In this document: positions 19,001-27,667 of the stretch, piece by piece
Numbering within the stretch: position 1 is the stretch's first letter
How the letters are laid out: each line of letters starts with the position of its first letter
Assembly: GCA_023666265.1 (NCBI GenBank)
Contig: JAMPCH010000001.1
Coordinates: 23,808 to 87,807, forward strand
Direction of reading: 5' to 3'
Length of the DNA stretch: 64,000 bases
From: Roseburia sp.
GTDB taxonomy: Bacteria; Bacillota; Clostridia; Oscillospirales; Ruminococcaceae
Program-made: the position numbers and the translations under genes
The notes under the pieces: model-generated
What the model was told of the DNA's origin: nothing
The model's input: the letters and a program-made list of their open reading frames with translations, nothing else
Database searches by the model: none

Positions 19001-19216
19001 ATTTCCCTTCTCGAGAGCGGGAAGATCAACTATGTAATCTCGACCTCGGAAACGGGACGAAAGCCCGCGCGGGAAAGCGTAAAGCTTCGCCGTAAGTCCG
19101 TCGAGCGGTCGATCGCCTGTCTTACGTCGATCGATACCGCGAACGCGCTGATCTCGTGTATCGAGATGAATGAGTCGATCGACGGCGTCGAGATGGTCGA
19201 TATTACGACGATTTAG
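16010..19216 (+). CDS. carB: carbamoyl-phosphate synthase large subunit
   Basis: ATP-dependent synthetase of 1068 residues with the usual internal duplication. Two ATP-grasp halves each begin with a GSGPI(V/R)IGQ motif, near residues 14 and 558, and each carries an (I/V)EVNPR(V/S)SRS-type metal site. The C-terminal MGS-like domain (FEIYATSGTASML near 970) binds allosteric effectors such as UMP or IMP. It follows carA directly, stop against start. All key motifs appear intact. Confidence 0.97.
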   Translation: MPLRSDIKKVLVIGSGPIVIGQAAEFDYAGTQACRALKQEGLEVVLVNSNPATIMTDKHMADKIYIEPLTLDCVKRIIRIEKPDSILSTLGGQTGLTLSMQLAEEGFLTENNVKLLGANPETIHKAEDRQAFKDTMEEIGEPCIPSKVVETVEDAMAFAEVIKYPVIVRPAFTLGGTGGGIANDPEELHEIATNGLRLSPITQILVEKCISGWKEIEFEVIRDAKGNVITVCSMENFDPVGVHTGDSIVVAPAVTLSDKEYQMLRTAALNIIQALKVEGGCNCQFALHPTSFEYAVIEVNPRVSRSSALASKATGYPIAKVATRIAIGYSLDEIVNQVTGKTYACFEPAIDYLVVKFPKWPFDKFVYAKKTLGTQMKATGEIMAIGSSFEAAMMKAVRSIELGLDTMTKPQFTRLTDAEVERKLYDVDVDRSFCIFEALKRGISTEKIHEITMVDCWFIDKLKNLADLEKWLAEGELTQEKYDTAKKYCYLDRSIEKISGQVLDERGIKRKTAVYKMVDTCAAEFSADTPYFYSTFDEENEAAEFIAQHPTDKKKIIVFGSGPIRIGQGIEFDYCSVHCVWALKEMGYEAIICNNNPETVSTDFDTGDRLYFDPLTFEDVDALLATEKPYGVVVQFGGQTAIKLTKHLQEVGARILGTSAESIDAAEDRELFDELLERCGIPRPSGETVFTTEEALKTAEKLGYPVLLRPSYVLGGQNMIIAHCDSDVVEYMDIITQTKLENPVLIDKYLMGTEVEVDAICDGTDFLIPGIMEHIERAGVHSGDSISVYPARTLSERTRRTIVSYTERLAKALNVIGLVNIQYVVYNDEVYVIEVNPRSSRTVPYISKVTGVQMVDVATKIMLGQSLKEQGFESGLYPEGKYVAVKVPVFSFEKLHDVDTQLGPEMKSTGECLGIAQTFHEALYKGLIAAGFKMFNKGGVLFSVRNADKPEIIELASRFEKLGFEIYATSGTASMLNRNMIATNFTYRVNEGQEPNIISLLESGKINYVISTSETGRKPARESVKLRRKSVERSIACLTSIDTANALISCIEMNESIDGVEMVDITTI

Positions 19217-19230
19217 GAAAGGTTATTGCG

Positions 19231-19776
19231 ATGAAATTGGGGAATATTACCTTTAAAAGACGTTATTCCTTGGTTTGGCTTCTGGCGGATCTGCTTTCCG
19301 CCGCCGCGCTCTTTTATATCGGGTTTATCGTCTATTCCTGCGCGCTGGACATCGAGCAGGTCAACCGCCTCAATCAAACCGAGACGGATCTCGGCTTCCT
19401 TCGGTGGGAGCCGCTCCTGCTTTGGGTCGGTCTCGGGGCGGTCGTTTGGGCGGTCTCGCTTTTCCTGATCTTACGCCCGCGAAAAATGCCGAAGAAATAT
19501 TTCGTGAACGAAAAAAACGCCGTGCGTTTTTGCGGCACGGTGGATATAGGGATCTGTTGCGTGCGGCTGTTAGTGCTGTTGGCGCTTTCCGAGGGATGTT
19601 ACTTTCATATGACGATGATCTTACAGCGTTTTGTTTTTGACTTTACGACGCCGATCGTCGATCTCGCGACGATTGCGGCGGCGATCGCGTTTACGCGGAT
19701 ACGCCTCCGCGCGATCAGCGACAGCGCGAAGGCGGAGGAAGAGAAGCAAAAGGAACGCCGGATCATTGAGGGCTGA
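19231..19776 (+). CDS. four-helix membrane protein of unknown function inside the pyr cluster
   Basis: I do not recognise this 181-residue protein. It has four probable membrane helices, near residues 13-38, 52-75, 100-125 and 128-152, with a basic stretch after helix 2 (RPRKMPKKYF) and a charged C-terminal tail (AEEEKQKERR). It starts 15 bases after carB with an AGGAAAGG ribosome site, so it is almost certainly cotranscribed. Its position between carB and pyrK suggests a role connected with pyrimidines, but nothing in the sequence proves that. Confidence 0.7.
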   Translation: MKLGNITFKRRYSLVWLLADLLSAAALFYIGFIVYSCALDIEQVNRLNQTETDLGFLRWEPLLLWVGLGAVVWAVSLFLILRPRKMPKKYFVNEKNAVRFCGTVDIGICCVRLLVLLALSEGCYFHMTMILQRFVFDFTTPIVDLATIAAAIAFTRIRLRAISDSAKAEEEKQKERRIIEG

Positions 19777-19805
19777 TTTGTTCTTATTTTTTAATAGCAG
19801 GAACA
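19776..19805 (+). repeat. 30-base hairpin repeat, copy 1
   Basis: A 30-base unit identical at 28 of 30 positions to 43961-43990. TTGTTCTT (19778-19785) pairs with AGGAACAA (19799-19806) as an 8-bp hairpin around an A/T-rich loop. It lies just after the stop codon of the membrane protein gene. Confidence 0.65.
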
Positions 19806-19812
19806 AAAAGCG

Positions 19813-19860
19813 GCGGGCTTTGAGATCAGCGGGGAGGGTAGCCCGCGCGGTCGGGTTTTT
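19813..19860 (+). promoter_or_regulatory. possible attenuator before pyrK
   Basis: GCGGGCT 19813-19819 pairs with AGCCCGC 19840-19846. The CCCG within that second arm (19842-19845) can instead pair with CGGG 19852-19855, which is followed by TTTTT. The two structures exclude each other, as in antiterminator/terminator pairs. The purine-rich loop GCGGGGAGGGT loosely recalls PyrR-binding loops, but the match is weak. Confidence 0.4.
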
Positions 19861-19887
19861 ATAAAAATAACGGAAGGGAAGGATCGA

Positions 19888-19996
19888 AGTTTGAAAAATC
19901 GAAGATTTTTCAAACACGTTGTTTGTGCCTCGGCGTAGCAAAGCTAAACTTCTCGGCACAAACTGCCTTCAGAGGAAGGGAATGGTCATAAAAATG
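19888..19996 (+). repeat. duplicated leader cassette, copy 1 (before pyrK)
   Basis: The first 44 bases (19888-19931) match 48577-48620 with one difference, and 19971-19996 matches 48622-48647 nearly base for base, including ribosome site and start codon. A perfect 12-bp palindrome with a GAA loop (19889-19900/19904-19915) is followed by a second inverted repeat (19921-19929/19955-19963) whose 3' arm is missing from the other copy. Confidence 0.85.
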
Positions 19997-20767
19997 TCTT
20001 ATCAATGCGGTCTGGCGCGGTTAGTCGAAAAGAAGGCGCTCGCGGTGGAGATCTATTCGTTTATCGTACTTTGTCCCGAGGTCGCCGCGATCGCGAAATG
20101 CGGACAATTCGTCCATATCCGCGTTCCCGGCTTTACGCTTCGCCGCCCGATCTCGATCTGTGAGATCGACCGAGAGGCGGGAACGATCCGCCTTGTCTTT
20201 GAGATCCGAGGGGAGGGAACGCGGAAGCTCTCCGAAATAAACGTCGGCGAGGAGATCGACTGGATCGCGCCGCTCGGAAACGGCTTTTCGCCGATAGACC
20301 CCGTCGAAAAGCACGTGATCGCGGTCGGCGGCGGGATCGGCGTTCCGCCGATGCTCGAGGCGGCGAAGTCGTATCCGAACGCTATCGCGATCCTCGGCTT
20401 TCGCGATTACCGCCGCGTGATCCTGACCGAGGATTTTGAAAGATACGGGATCGTGACCTTCCTTTGTACCGACGACGGAAGCGTCGGGCTTCACGGGACG
20501 GTCGCGCTCCCGCTGAAAAAAGAGCTTGAGAAGGGGGACGTCGGCGCGGTCTTTGCCTGCGGTCCAAAGCCGATGTTACGTGCCGTCCAATCGCTCGCGC
20601 GGGAATACGGCGTATTCTGTGAGCTATCTTTAGAGGAACGTATGGGCTGTGGCGTCGGCGCGTGCGTGGGGTGTGTATGTAAGGTCGTTCGGGGCGGGGA
20701 AGAAAAGCTTCTCCGCGTATGTAAGGACGGTCCGATCTTTAACGCGGAGGAGGCGATACTCGAATGA
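19994..20767 (+). CDS. pyrK: dihydroorotate dehydrogenase B, electron transfer subunit
   Basis: FAD and 2Fe-2S subunit that lets PyrD use NAD+. The 257-residue protein has the FAD-binding motif (L)RRPISICE, the NAD-binding GGGIGVPPM, and the C-terminal cluster-binding cysteines in GCGVGACVGCVCK with a further VC. An in-frame ATG at 19982 directly abuts the ribosome site GGAAGGG, so the ATG at 19994 is preferred. The same double-ATG arrangement is seen before the NYN gene at 48645 and dapA. pyrD overlaps the end by 4 bases. Confidence 0.95.
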   Translation: MSYQCGLARLVEKKALAVEIYSFIVLCPEVAAIAKCGQFVHIRVPGFTLRRPISICEIDREAGTIRLVFEIRGEGTRKLSEINVGEEIDWIAPLGNGFSPIDPVEKHVIAVGGGIGVPPMLEAAKSYPNAIAILGFRDYRRVILTEDFERYGIVTFLCTDDGSVGLHGTVALPLKKELEKGDVGAVFACGPKPMLRAVQSLAREYGVFCELSLEERMGCGVGACVGCVCKVVRGGEEKLLRVCKDGPIFNAEEAILE

Positions 20768-21675
20768 AGGATCTATCGGTCAAGGTCGCGGGCGTATCCT
20801 TCCCGAACCCGGTGATCGCCGCTTCGGGTACTTACGGCTTTGGCGAGGATTATGCGCCGCTTTATCCATTGAACCGTCTCGGCGGGATCTCCTGTAAGGG
20901 TACGACCATAGACGAAAAGCTCGGAAACCTCCCGCCTCGGATCGCCGAGACGAAATGCGGTATGCTGAACGCGGTGGGATTGCAAAACCCGGGATCGGAA
21001 GTATTTATCGAGCGGTACCTTCCGAAGCTGAAAAAAGAGGGAAACGTCATCATCGCGAATATCGCGGGCGCGATTCTCGAGGATTATCGGAATATCGCCG
21101 AACGGCTCGACGGGACGGACGTGGATATGCTCGAGCTGAATATCTCCTGTCCGAACGTAAAGCAGGGCGGCGCGACCTGGGGGACGACCTGCGCGGGCGC
21201 GGCGGCGGTCACCAAGGCGGTTCGCGCGGCGACGAAAAAGCCGATCATGGTCAAGCTAACCCCAAACGTGACCGACATAACGGAGATCGCGCGGGCGGTC
21301 GAGGCGGAGGGCGCGGATTGTCTCTCGCTGATCAATACCCTACTCGGGATGAGGATCGATATACGGACGGGTCGCCCCGTCCTTCATAATAACGTCGGCG
21401 GATATTCGGGTTCCGGAATTTTCCCCGTCGCGCTCAGAATGGTGTGGCAGGTCGCGAACGCGGTCAAGATCGACGTGGTCGGAATGGGCGGGATCTCGAC
21501 CGCCGAGGACGCGATCGAGATGATGATGGCGGGGGCGAAGGCGATACAGGTCGGGACGGCGATCTTTACCGACCCCTATGCGCCGTTAAAGATCCTCGGC
21601 GGAATCGAGAAGTATATGGAAGAGCGGGGGATCGAGTCTCTTTCCGAGATCACGGGGGCGGTTCGCCCGTGGTAA
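20764..21675 (+). CDS. pyrD: dihydroorotate dehydrogenase B, catalytic subunit
   Basis: FMN enzyme oxidising dihydroorotate to orotate; partner of PyrK. The 303-residue protein has the N-terminal FPNPVIAASGTYGFG motif, the active-site loop ELNISCPNVKQGG with the catalytic Cys expected of class 1B enzymes, and the FMN-phosphate loop GMGGISTAEDA near residue 240. The ATG overlaps the pyrK stop codon (ATGA), giving 1:1 coupling. A histidine phosphatase gene overlaps its 3' end. Confidence 0.96.
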   Translation: MKDLSVKVAGVSFPNPVIAASGTYGFGEDYAPLYPLNRLGGISCKGTTIDEKLGNLPPRIAETKCGMLNAVGLQNPGSEVFIERYLPKLKKEGNVIIANIAGAILEDYRNIAERLDGTDVDMLELNISCPNVKQGGATWGTTCAGAAAVTKAVRAATKKPIMVKLTPNVTDITEIARAVEAEGADCLSLINTLLGMRIDIRTGRPVLHNNVGGYSGSGIFPVALRMVWQVANAVKIDVVGMGGISTAEDAIEMMMAGAKAIQVGTAIFTDPYAPLKILGGIEKYMEERGIESLSEITGAVRPW

Positions 21676-22337
21676 CGACGGTTTATCTGATCCGTCATTG
21701 TGAGGCGCTCGGAAACGCGGCGAGGACGATCCAAGGAAGCACGGACTGTGACATTAGTCCGAAAGGCGCGCTCCAGCTCGAGAAGCTGACGGAGCGGTGT
21801 CGCTCGATCCCGTTTGACATTGTTTATTCCTCGCCGCTGATCCGCGCGTTAAAAACCGCAGAAGCGGCGGTCGGCGGGCGAGCGATCCCGATCCTGACCG
21901 ACGACGGGCTTCGCGAGCTCCATTACGGTCTTATGGAGGAGAGAGGATACGAGGAGCTGGAAGCGCTTTTCCCGCAAGAGAATGAGATCTTTCAGGAGGA
22001 TTTCGGGCGCTTCCATGCGCCTCGGGGCGAGTCGGTCGCCAAGGTATATGAACGGACGGCGAAGTCGTTTGAAAGGATCGTTCGAGGAAACCCGGGGAAG
22101 GTGATCGGGATCTTTTCACACGGGACGGCGCTGCGGGCGCTGTTCGCGTATCTCCATGGGCTTCCCTATGAACGGGCGGGCGAGATCGTCAGAATGGGGA
22201 ATACGGCGATCTCTTGTGTTCGGGTCGGGGAAAACGGGGAAAAGACCGTTCTCTTTGAGAACGATTATGAACATATACAGCAGGACGAGAGAACGGCGGT
22301 AAAACAGATGTGGTGGGGCGAGGAACGAGAGGCGTAA
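21669..22337 (+). CDS. histidine phosphatase family protein (phosphoglycerate mutase-like)
   Basis: A 222-residue member of the histidine phosphatase superfamily. The phosphorylated histidine is in LIRHCEA at the N-terminus; the second catalytic His is in FSHGTALRAL near residue 145. It is probably a broad phosphatase (CobC or GpmB-like); the substrate is unknown. The start is GTG at 21669, overlapping pyrD by 7 bases, since no better start lies downstream before the RHC motif. Cotranscription with pyrKD is likely. Confidence 0.85.
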   Translation: MVTTVYLIRHCEALGNAARTIQGSTDCDISPKGALQLEKLTERCRSIPFDIVYSSPLIRALKTAEAAVGGRAIPILTDDGLRELHYGLMEERGYEELEALFPQENEIFQEDFGRFHAPRGESVAKVYERTAKSFERIVRGNPGKVIGIFSHGTALRALFAYLHGLPYERAGEIVRMGNTAISCVRVGENGEKTVLFENDYEHIQQDERTAVKQMWWGEEREA

Positions 22338-22434
22338 GGGCGCACGCCTTCCCAAAAAAATAAAGAAAATAAAGATAAAAGGACGAACGGCGCGTCAAAA
22401 GAGGAAAACATTCCCGATTCTTACGGTTTTACTC

Positions 22435-22463
22435 TTGACGAAGCGGAAAAGTTGTAGTATAAT
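22435..22463 (+). promoter_or_regulatory. sigma-A promoter of ilvBNC
   Basis: TTGACG at 22435-22440, 17-base spacer, TATAAT at 22458-22463. The predicted leader is only about 47 bases, too short for a T-box. Confidence 0.85.
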
Positions 22464-22516
22464 ATAATTTATAATGGATCAAATAAGAAAAGCGATTTTG
22501 AACTGGGGTGGATTGT

Positions 22517-24148
22517 TTGGCGGAAAAAATAACGGTTGCGCGGGCAATGGTAAAATGTCTTGAGGCGGAGGGGATCCGACATATTTTCGGGTATCCCGGC
22601 GCGGCGATTTGTCCTTTTTACGACGAGCTTCTTTCGTCGGAGATCCGACATATCTTAGTGCGGCACGAGGTGAACGGCGGACACAGCGCGAGCGGCTACG
22701 CGAGAATGACGGGGAAGCCGGCGGTCTGTGTCGCGACCTCGGGACCGGGCGCGACGAACCTTATTACCGCGATCGCGACCGCTTATATGGATAGTATCCC
22801 GCTCGTCGTGATCACGGGTCAGGTCAATTCCGATCAGATCGGGCGCGACGTCTTTCAAGAGGCGGATATTACCGGCTCCGCCGAGCCATTTGTAAAACAC
22901 AGCTTTCTCGTGAAAGACCCGGGGGAGCTTTGTATTGATTTTAAGAAGGCGTTTTATATCGCGGGTTCGGGTCGTCCGGGACCGGTTTTGATTGACATCC
23001 CGATGGACGTACAAAAAATGGAATGTGACTTTTTGTACCCCGAAAAGATCGACATTCGCTCTTATCGCCCGAAGATCGAAGGGAATAAGCTTCAGGTAAA
23101 GCGGATCGCCGACGCGATTGAGAAGGCGGAGCGTCCGCTGATCTGTGCGGGCGGCGGCGTTTTTACGGCGAACGCCGAGGAGGAGCTAAAAAAGATCAGC
23201 GAGATCTGTGACATTCCCGTTATCAATACCATGATGGGGCTCAGTAGTATGGATATGGCGCACCGCCTGTATTTCGGGATGCTCGGTATGCACGGTGTTC
23301 CTTCGGCGAATTACGCGGTCGCGAACTGCGACCTGTTCATTCTGCTCGGCGCGCGTGTCGGCGACCGCGCCGTCACGGCGGTAAAACAGCTCAGTAAGGT
23401 CGATGTGATCCATATCGACATTGACCCCGCCGAGATCGGGAAAAATCTTCCCGCGACGACCCCGATGGTCGGGGATCTAAAGGTCATTTTAAATCAGCTT
23501 CTCGCCTGTGTCCATGAGCGCAAGCATACGGAATGGGTCGTGGCGATCGCGAAGGTAAAAGCGGAGGCGGACGCGAAGGAGGCGGGCGATGAGATCGCGG
23601 GATCGGTCAATCCGAAGCAGTTTATCCGGCTTTTGAGCCGTCACCTCCCGGAGGGAGCGGCGGTCGTCGCGGACGTCGGACAAAACCAGATCTGGACGGC
23701 GAACAATCTCTTCCTACGAAACGGAAGGTTTATGACGGCGGGCGGTATGGGTACGATGGGATATTCCGTCCCCGCCGCGATCGGCGCGAAGCTCGCGCGA
23801 CCGTCGGCGGAGGTCGTCGCGGTCTGCGGCGACGGGAGCTTCCAGATGCAGTTCATGGAGCTGGCGACCGCGGTCCAGCACGAGATACCCATTAAGGTGA
23901 TCGTCATGGTGAACCGCTATCTCGGTATGGTTCGGGAAGTCCAGGAAAATGTCTACGGTAACCGCCTGATCGCGGTAAGCTTAGACGGAAGTCCGAGCTT
24001 CGAGAAGATCGCGGAGGCTTACGGGATCGCCTCGGAGACCGTAACGGATCTTTCCGAGGCGGAGGGCGCGATCGGGCGAATGTTGAGTTCGGATCGTCCG
24101 TACCTGCTTCAGGTCATGGTAAAGGAAACGGAAAAAACGATATTGTGA
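22517..24148 (+). CDS. ilvB: acetolactate synthase large subunit
   Basis: ThDP-dependent first step of valine, leucine and isoleucine synthesis. The 543-residue protein has the catalytic Glu in RHEVNGGHSASGYAR, the FAD-region motif GQVNSDQIG, and the ThDP/Mg motif GDGSFQMQFMELATAVQ near residue 440. TTG at 22517 (giving MAEKITVARA) has better spacing from TGGGGTGGA than GTG at 22508. It is first in the ilvB-ilvN-ilvC operon, with ilvN 33 bases downstream. Confidence 0.95.
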   Translation: MAEKITVARAMVKCLEAEGIRHIFGYPGAAICPFYDELLSSEIRHILVRHEVNGGHSASGYARMTGKPAVCVATSGPGATNLITAIATAYMDSIPLVVITGQVNSDQIGRDVFQEADITGSAEPFVKHSFLVKDPGELCIDFKKAFYIAGSGRPGPVLIDIPMDVQKMECDFLYPEKIDIRSYRPKIEGNKLQVKRIADAIEKAERPLICAGGGVFTANAEEELKKISEICDIPVINTMMGLSSMDMAHRLYFGMLGMHGVPSANYAVANCDLFILLGARVGDRAVTAVKQLSKVDVIHIDIDPAEIGKNLPATTPMVGDLKVILNQLLACVHERKHTEWVVAIAKVKAEADAKEAGDEIAGSVNPKQFIRLLSRHLPEGAAVVADVGQNQIWTANNLFLRNGRFMTAGGMGTMGYSVPAAIGAKLARPSAEVVAVCGDGSFQMQFMELATAVQHEIPIKVIVMVNRYLGMVREVQENVYGNRLIAVSLDGSPSFEKIAEAYGIASETVTDLSEAEGAIGRMLSSDRPYLLQVMVKETEKTIL

Positions 24149-24181
24149 TCGTTCGAAAAAACGAGCGTTAGGAATCAATCA

Positions 24182-24673
24182 ATGAAACATACGATCTCTA
24201 TTTTAGTTGAAAATCAGGCGGGCGTTCTCGCGCGGATCGCCGGGCTTTTCGCGCGGCGCGCCTATAATATCGACAGTCTCGCGGTCGGCGTAACGGAGGA
24301 CGAGCGCGTTTCCCGCGTTACGATCGTCGCGCGGGGGAGCGACTATATGCTCGAACAGATCTTAAAACAGCTCAATAAGCTGATCGACGTGATCAAGGTA
24401 AAGACCGTCAGCGAGAAGGAGCTTTTAACGCGCGAGCTCGTCTTGGTAAAGGTGAGCTGTACGCCCGCGCAACGGGCGGAGCTGATCTCGATCGCGAAGA
24501 TCACCGAGGCGAAGATCTCCGATATTTCCGTCAGTACAATGACGCTCGAGTTATCGGACTATGAGGGGAAGATCCGTACCTTTGAGGAGCTTTTACGTCC
24601 CTATGGGATCAAGGAGATCGTTCGGACGGGTACGATCGCGATCCAGCGGGGAAGCACGTCGTTATCCCTATAA
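24182..24673 (+). CDS. ilvN: acetolactate synthase small (regulatory) subunit
   Basis: Regulatory subunit conferring valine feedback inhibition. The 163-residue protein carries the N-terminal ACT domain (SILVENQAGVLARIAGLFARRAYNIDSL, seen at residues 5-32 in part) and the C-terminal ALS_ss_C region ending in IVRTGTIAIQRG. Normal length. It lies between ilvB and ilvC in the standard order. Confidence 0.95.
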   Translation: MKHTISILVENQAGVLARIAGLFARRAYNIDSLAVGVTEDERVSRVTIVARGSDYMLEQILKQLNKLIDVIKVKTVSEKELLTRELVLVKVSCTPAQRAELISIAKITEAKISDISVSTMTLELSDYEGKIRTFEELLRPYGIKEIVRTGTIAIQRGSTSLSL

Positions 24674-24706
24674 ACCTATAAAAAACGCCGACAGGCGCAT
24701 GAATAA

Positions 24707-25723
<1,017 letters not shown>

Positions 25724-25728
25724 AAGCG

Positions 25729-25756
25729 AAAGCGGCGGGCAAAACCGCCGCTTTTT
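25729..25756 (+). terminator. intrinsic terminator after ilvC
   Basis: Perfect 10-bp stem 25729-25738 with 25745-25754 (AAAGCGGCGG with CCGCCGCTTT) and a T-run. It sits inside the open frame upstream of the comF-like gene, which argues for the later GTG start of that gene. Confidence 0.85.
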
Positions 25757-25767
25757 CCGATTTTTCG

Positions 25768-26457
25768 GTGAAAAGGCATCGGGTATATCGCTATCTGATC
25801 CATTACCTTTACCCCAACCGCTGTCCGGCTTGCGATCGGATGATCGGCTATAACGACCTATTTTGTGACCGCTGTGAAGAGCGATTGGTTCGCTATGAAA
25901 AGGATTTCCCCGTTGAGAATGCCGACGCCTTCTCCGCTTTTTGTGTCTATAAAGGCGCGATGCGCGGAGTGATCTTACGCTTTAAGGAGAACCCATGCGG
26001 GAATACGGCTTTCGCCTTTGCGGGCTGTATCTTTCGGGCGCTGGACGAAAGGTCGCTTTGCGATGAGATCGACGTGATCGCGTATATCCCGATGCTTCGA
26101 GCCGATCTCGAAAAGCGCGGGTATAATCAGACGGAGCTGATCGCGCGAGAGCTACGCTATTTCATAAAAGCGCCCTGTGCGGAGCTTTTGGAGAAGTGTC
26201 GAAAGACGAGCGAACAAAAATCGCTCGACGGAGACGAACGAAAGAAGAATGTCCTCGGCGCGTTTCGCGTGGTCGACGCGGAGGCGATCCGGGGGAAGAA
26301 GATCCTACTGTTGGACGATCTTTGTACGACGGGGAGTACACTTTCGGAGGCGGCGGGAGCGTTGAAGGAAGCGGGCGCGGTCAAGGTGATCGCGGCGGTT
26401 TTCGCAAAAACGCCTTATAGAAAAGAAGACATCGAGTATATCGACGAGACGGACTGA
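25768..26457 (+). CDS. ComF family phosphoribosyltransferase-like protein
   Basis: Related to ComFC, implicated in DNA uptake in competent bacteria, and to other PRTases. There is an N-terminal zinc-ribbon-like cluster (CPACD and CDRCEE), then PRTase motifs RGYNQTELIARELRY and the PRPP-binding LLLDDLCTTGSTLSEA near the C-terminus. The frame is open back to an ATG at 25705 inside ilvC, but that stretch contains the ilvC terminator. GTG at 25768 gives a start about 14 residues before the first zinc cysteines, as usual for ComF. No comFA neighbour is present. Confidence 0.85.
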   Translation: MKRHRVYRYLIHYLYPNRCPACDRMIGYNDLFCDRCEERLVRYEKDFPVENADAFSAFCVYKGAMRGVILRFKENPCGNTAFAFAGCIFRALDERSLCDEIDVIAYIPMLRADLEKRGYNQTELIARELRYFIKAPCAELLEKCRKTSEQKSLDGDERKKNVLGAFRVVDAEAIRGKKILLLDDLCTTGSTLSEAAGALKEAGAVKVIAAVFAKTPYRKEDIEYIDETD

Positions 26458-26525
26458 CCTAGGCGCACAATATCGCCCCGAGCGAATACTGCCCTAAAAA
26501 TTTACAACGAAAGGAAACGCGAGGT

Positions 26526-27143
26526 ATGAAAATTTTTTACGATTTAAACGGCGCTCTTTACGCGAACATTACAAATCAATGTCCGTGCGCCTGTACGTTT
26601 TGTATCCGTAAAAACTCGGACTCGGTCGGCGGGAACGAGAGCCTTTGGCTGGAGCATGAGCCGAGCCTCGAGGAGATCAAGGCGGCGTTTGACGCGGTCG
26701 ATCATACGAAATACGACGAGGTCGTTTTTTGCGGCTACGGCGAGCCGATGTCGCGCCCGACCGACCTGATCGAGACGGCGCGGTATATCAAGGAAACGTC
26801 GGGTATGAAGATCCGCGTGAATACGAACGGGCTCGTCTCTTTTATGCACCCGACCTTTGACTTGTACGCTATGCGCGGGGCGATCGATCGCCTATCGATC
26901 AGCTTAAACGCCTCCGATCCCGAGAAATACGATCGGATCGTCCGCTCGCGTTTCGGGCTTCCCGCGTATAACGCCATGCTGAATTTCGCGATCGTTTCCG
27001 CTTCGTTTATCCCCGATGTTTCCTTTACGATCGTGGACGTGATCGGCGAGGAGGAGGTCAAGGCTTGTCGTCAAAGATCGGACGACCTCGGGATCCCGCT
27101 TCGCGTGCGGCATTATATTTCCGACAACGAGGCATATCAATAA
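26526..27143 (+). CDS. radical SAM protein (TatD-linked family type)
   Basis: A 205-residue radical SAM protein. The cluster motif is ITNQCPCACTFCIRK, giving the C-x3-C-x2-C ligands, followed by FCGYGEPMSRP (SAM contact) and NTNGL. Size and motif spacing resemble the TatD-associated radical SAM proteins found in Clostridia; the reaction is not known. No tatD lies in the window. It is 15 bases upstream of nrdG, another radical SAM gene, with which it is likely cotranscribed. Confidence 0.82.
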   Translation: MKIFYDLNGALYANITNQCPCACTFCIRKNSDSVGGNESLWLEHEPSLEEIKAAFDAVDHTKYDEVVFCGYGEPMSRPTDLIETARYIKETSGMKIRVNTNGLVSFMHPTFDLYAMRGAIDRLSISLNASDPEKYDRIVRSRFGLPAYNAMLNFAIVSASFIPDVSFTIVDVIGEEEVKACRQRSDDLGIPLRVRHYISDNEAYQ

Positions 27144-27158
27144 GAGAGGGGTTTTATC

Positions 27159-27662
27159 ATGCTGATCCGTTTGGCGGGACTTGTCCCGGAGTCGATCGTG
27201 GACGGACCGGGGCTTCGCTTCGCGATCTTTGTACAGGGCTGTCCCCATCGGTGTGAGGGCTGTCACAATCCCGAAACGCACGATTTCGGCGCGGGTCGGC
27301 TCGCGGACACGGATCGGCTTTTTAAAAAGATCCGACAGTTTCCGCTGGTTCGCGGGGTGACCTTTTCGGGCGGGGAGCCTTTTTGTCAAGCCGAGCCGCT
27401 TGCCGAGCTTGGGAAGGCGCTCAAGTCGGTCGGCTATCATCTTATGAGCTATTCGGGCTATACCTTTGAGGAACTGGTCGAGCGGGCGGAGGGAGATCGA
27501 TCTGTTCGGGAACTCCTCGAACGGTTGGATCTGTTGGTAGACGGACGGTTTGTACTGGCGGAACGAAGCCTTGAGCTGAAATTTCGTGGAAGCCGCAATC
27601 AAAGGATCTTAGACATTCCGAAAAGCTTAACGGCGGGGAAAGCGGTCGAAGCGGAGCTTTAA
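27159..27662 (+). CDS. nrdG: anaerobic ribonucleotide reductase activating protein
   Basis: Radical SAM activase that installs the glycyl radical on class III ribonucleotide reductase NrdD. The 167-residue protein has [19 protein letters not shown] with the C-x3-C-x2-C cluster (CPHRCEGC), TFSGGEPF for SAM, and a C-terminal FRGSRNQRI block typical of NrdG. nrdD is not adjacent, which is unusual but not rare. Confidence 0.92.
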   Translation: MLIRLAGLVPESIVDGPGLRFAIFVQGCPHRCEGCHNPETHDFGAGRLADTDRLFKKIRQFPLVRGVTFSGGEPFCQAEPLAELGKALKSVGYHLMSYSGYTFEELVERAEGDRSVRELLERLDLLVDGRFVLAERSLELKFRGSRNQRILDIPKSLTAGKAVEAEL

Positions 27663-27667
27663 ATCTG

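Noticed and set aside
19813..19860. PyrR-binding loop
   Set aside because: The purine-rich loop only partly fits the known consensus and the helix geometry is wrong; kept only as a generic attenuator candidate.
22464..22516. T-box or leucine attenuator before ilvB
   Set aside because: The leader is under 50 bases, with no T-box sequence, leader peptide or terminator.
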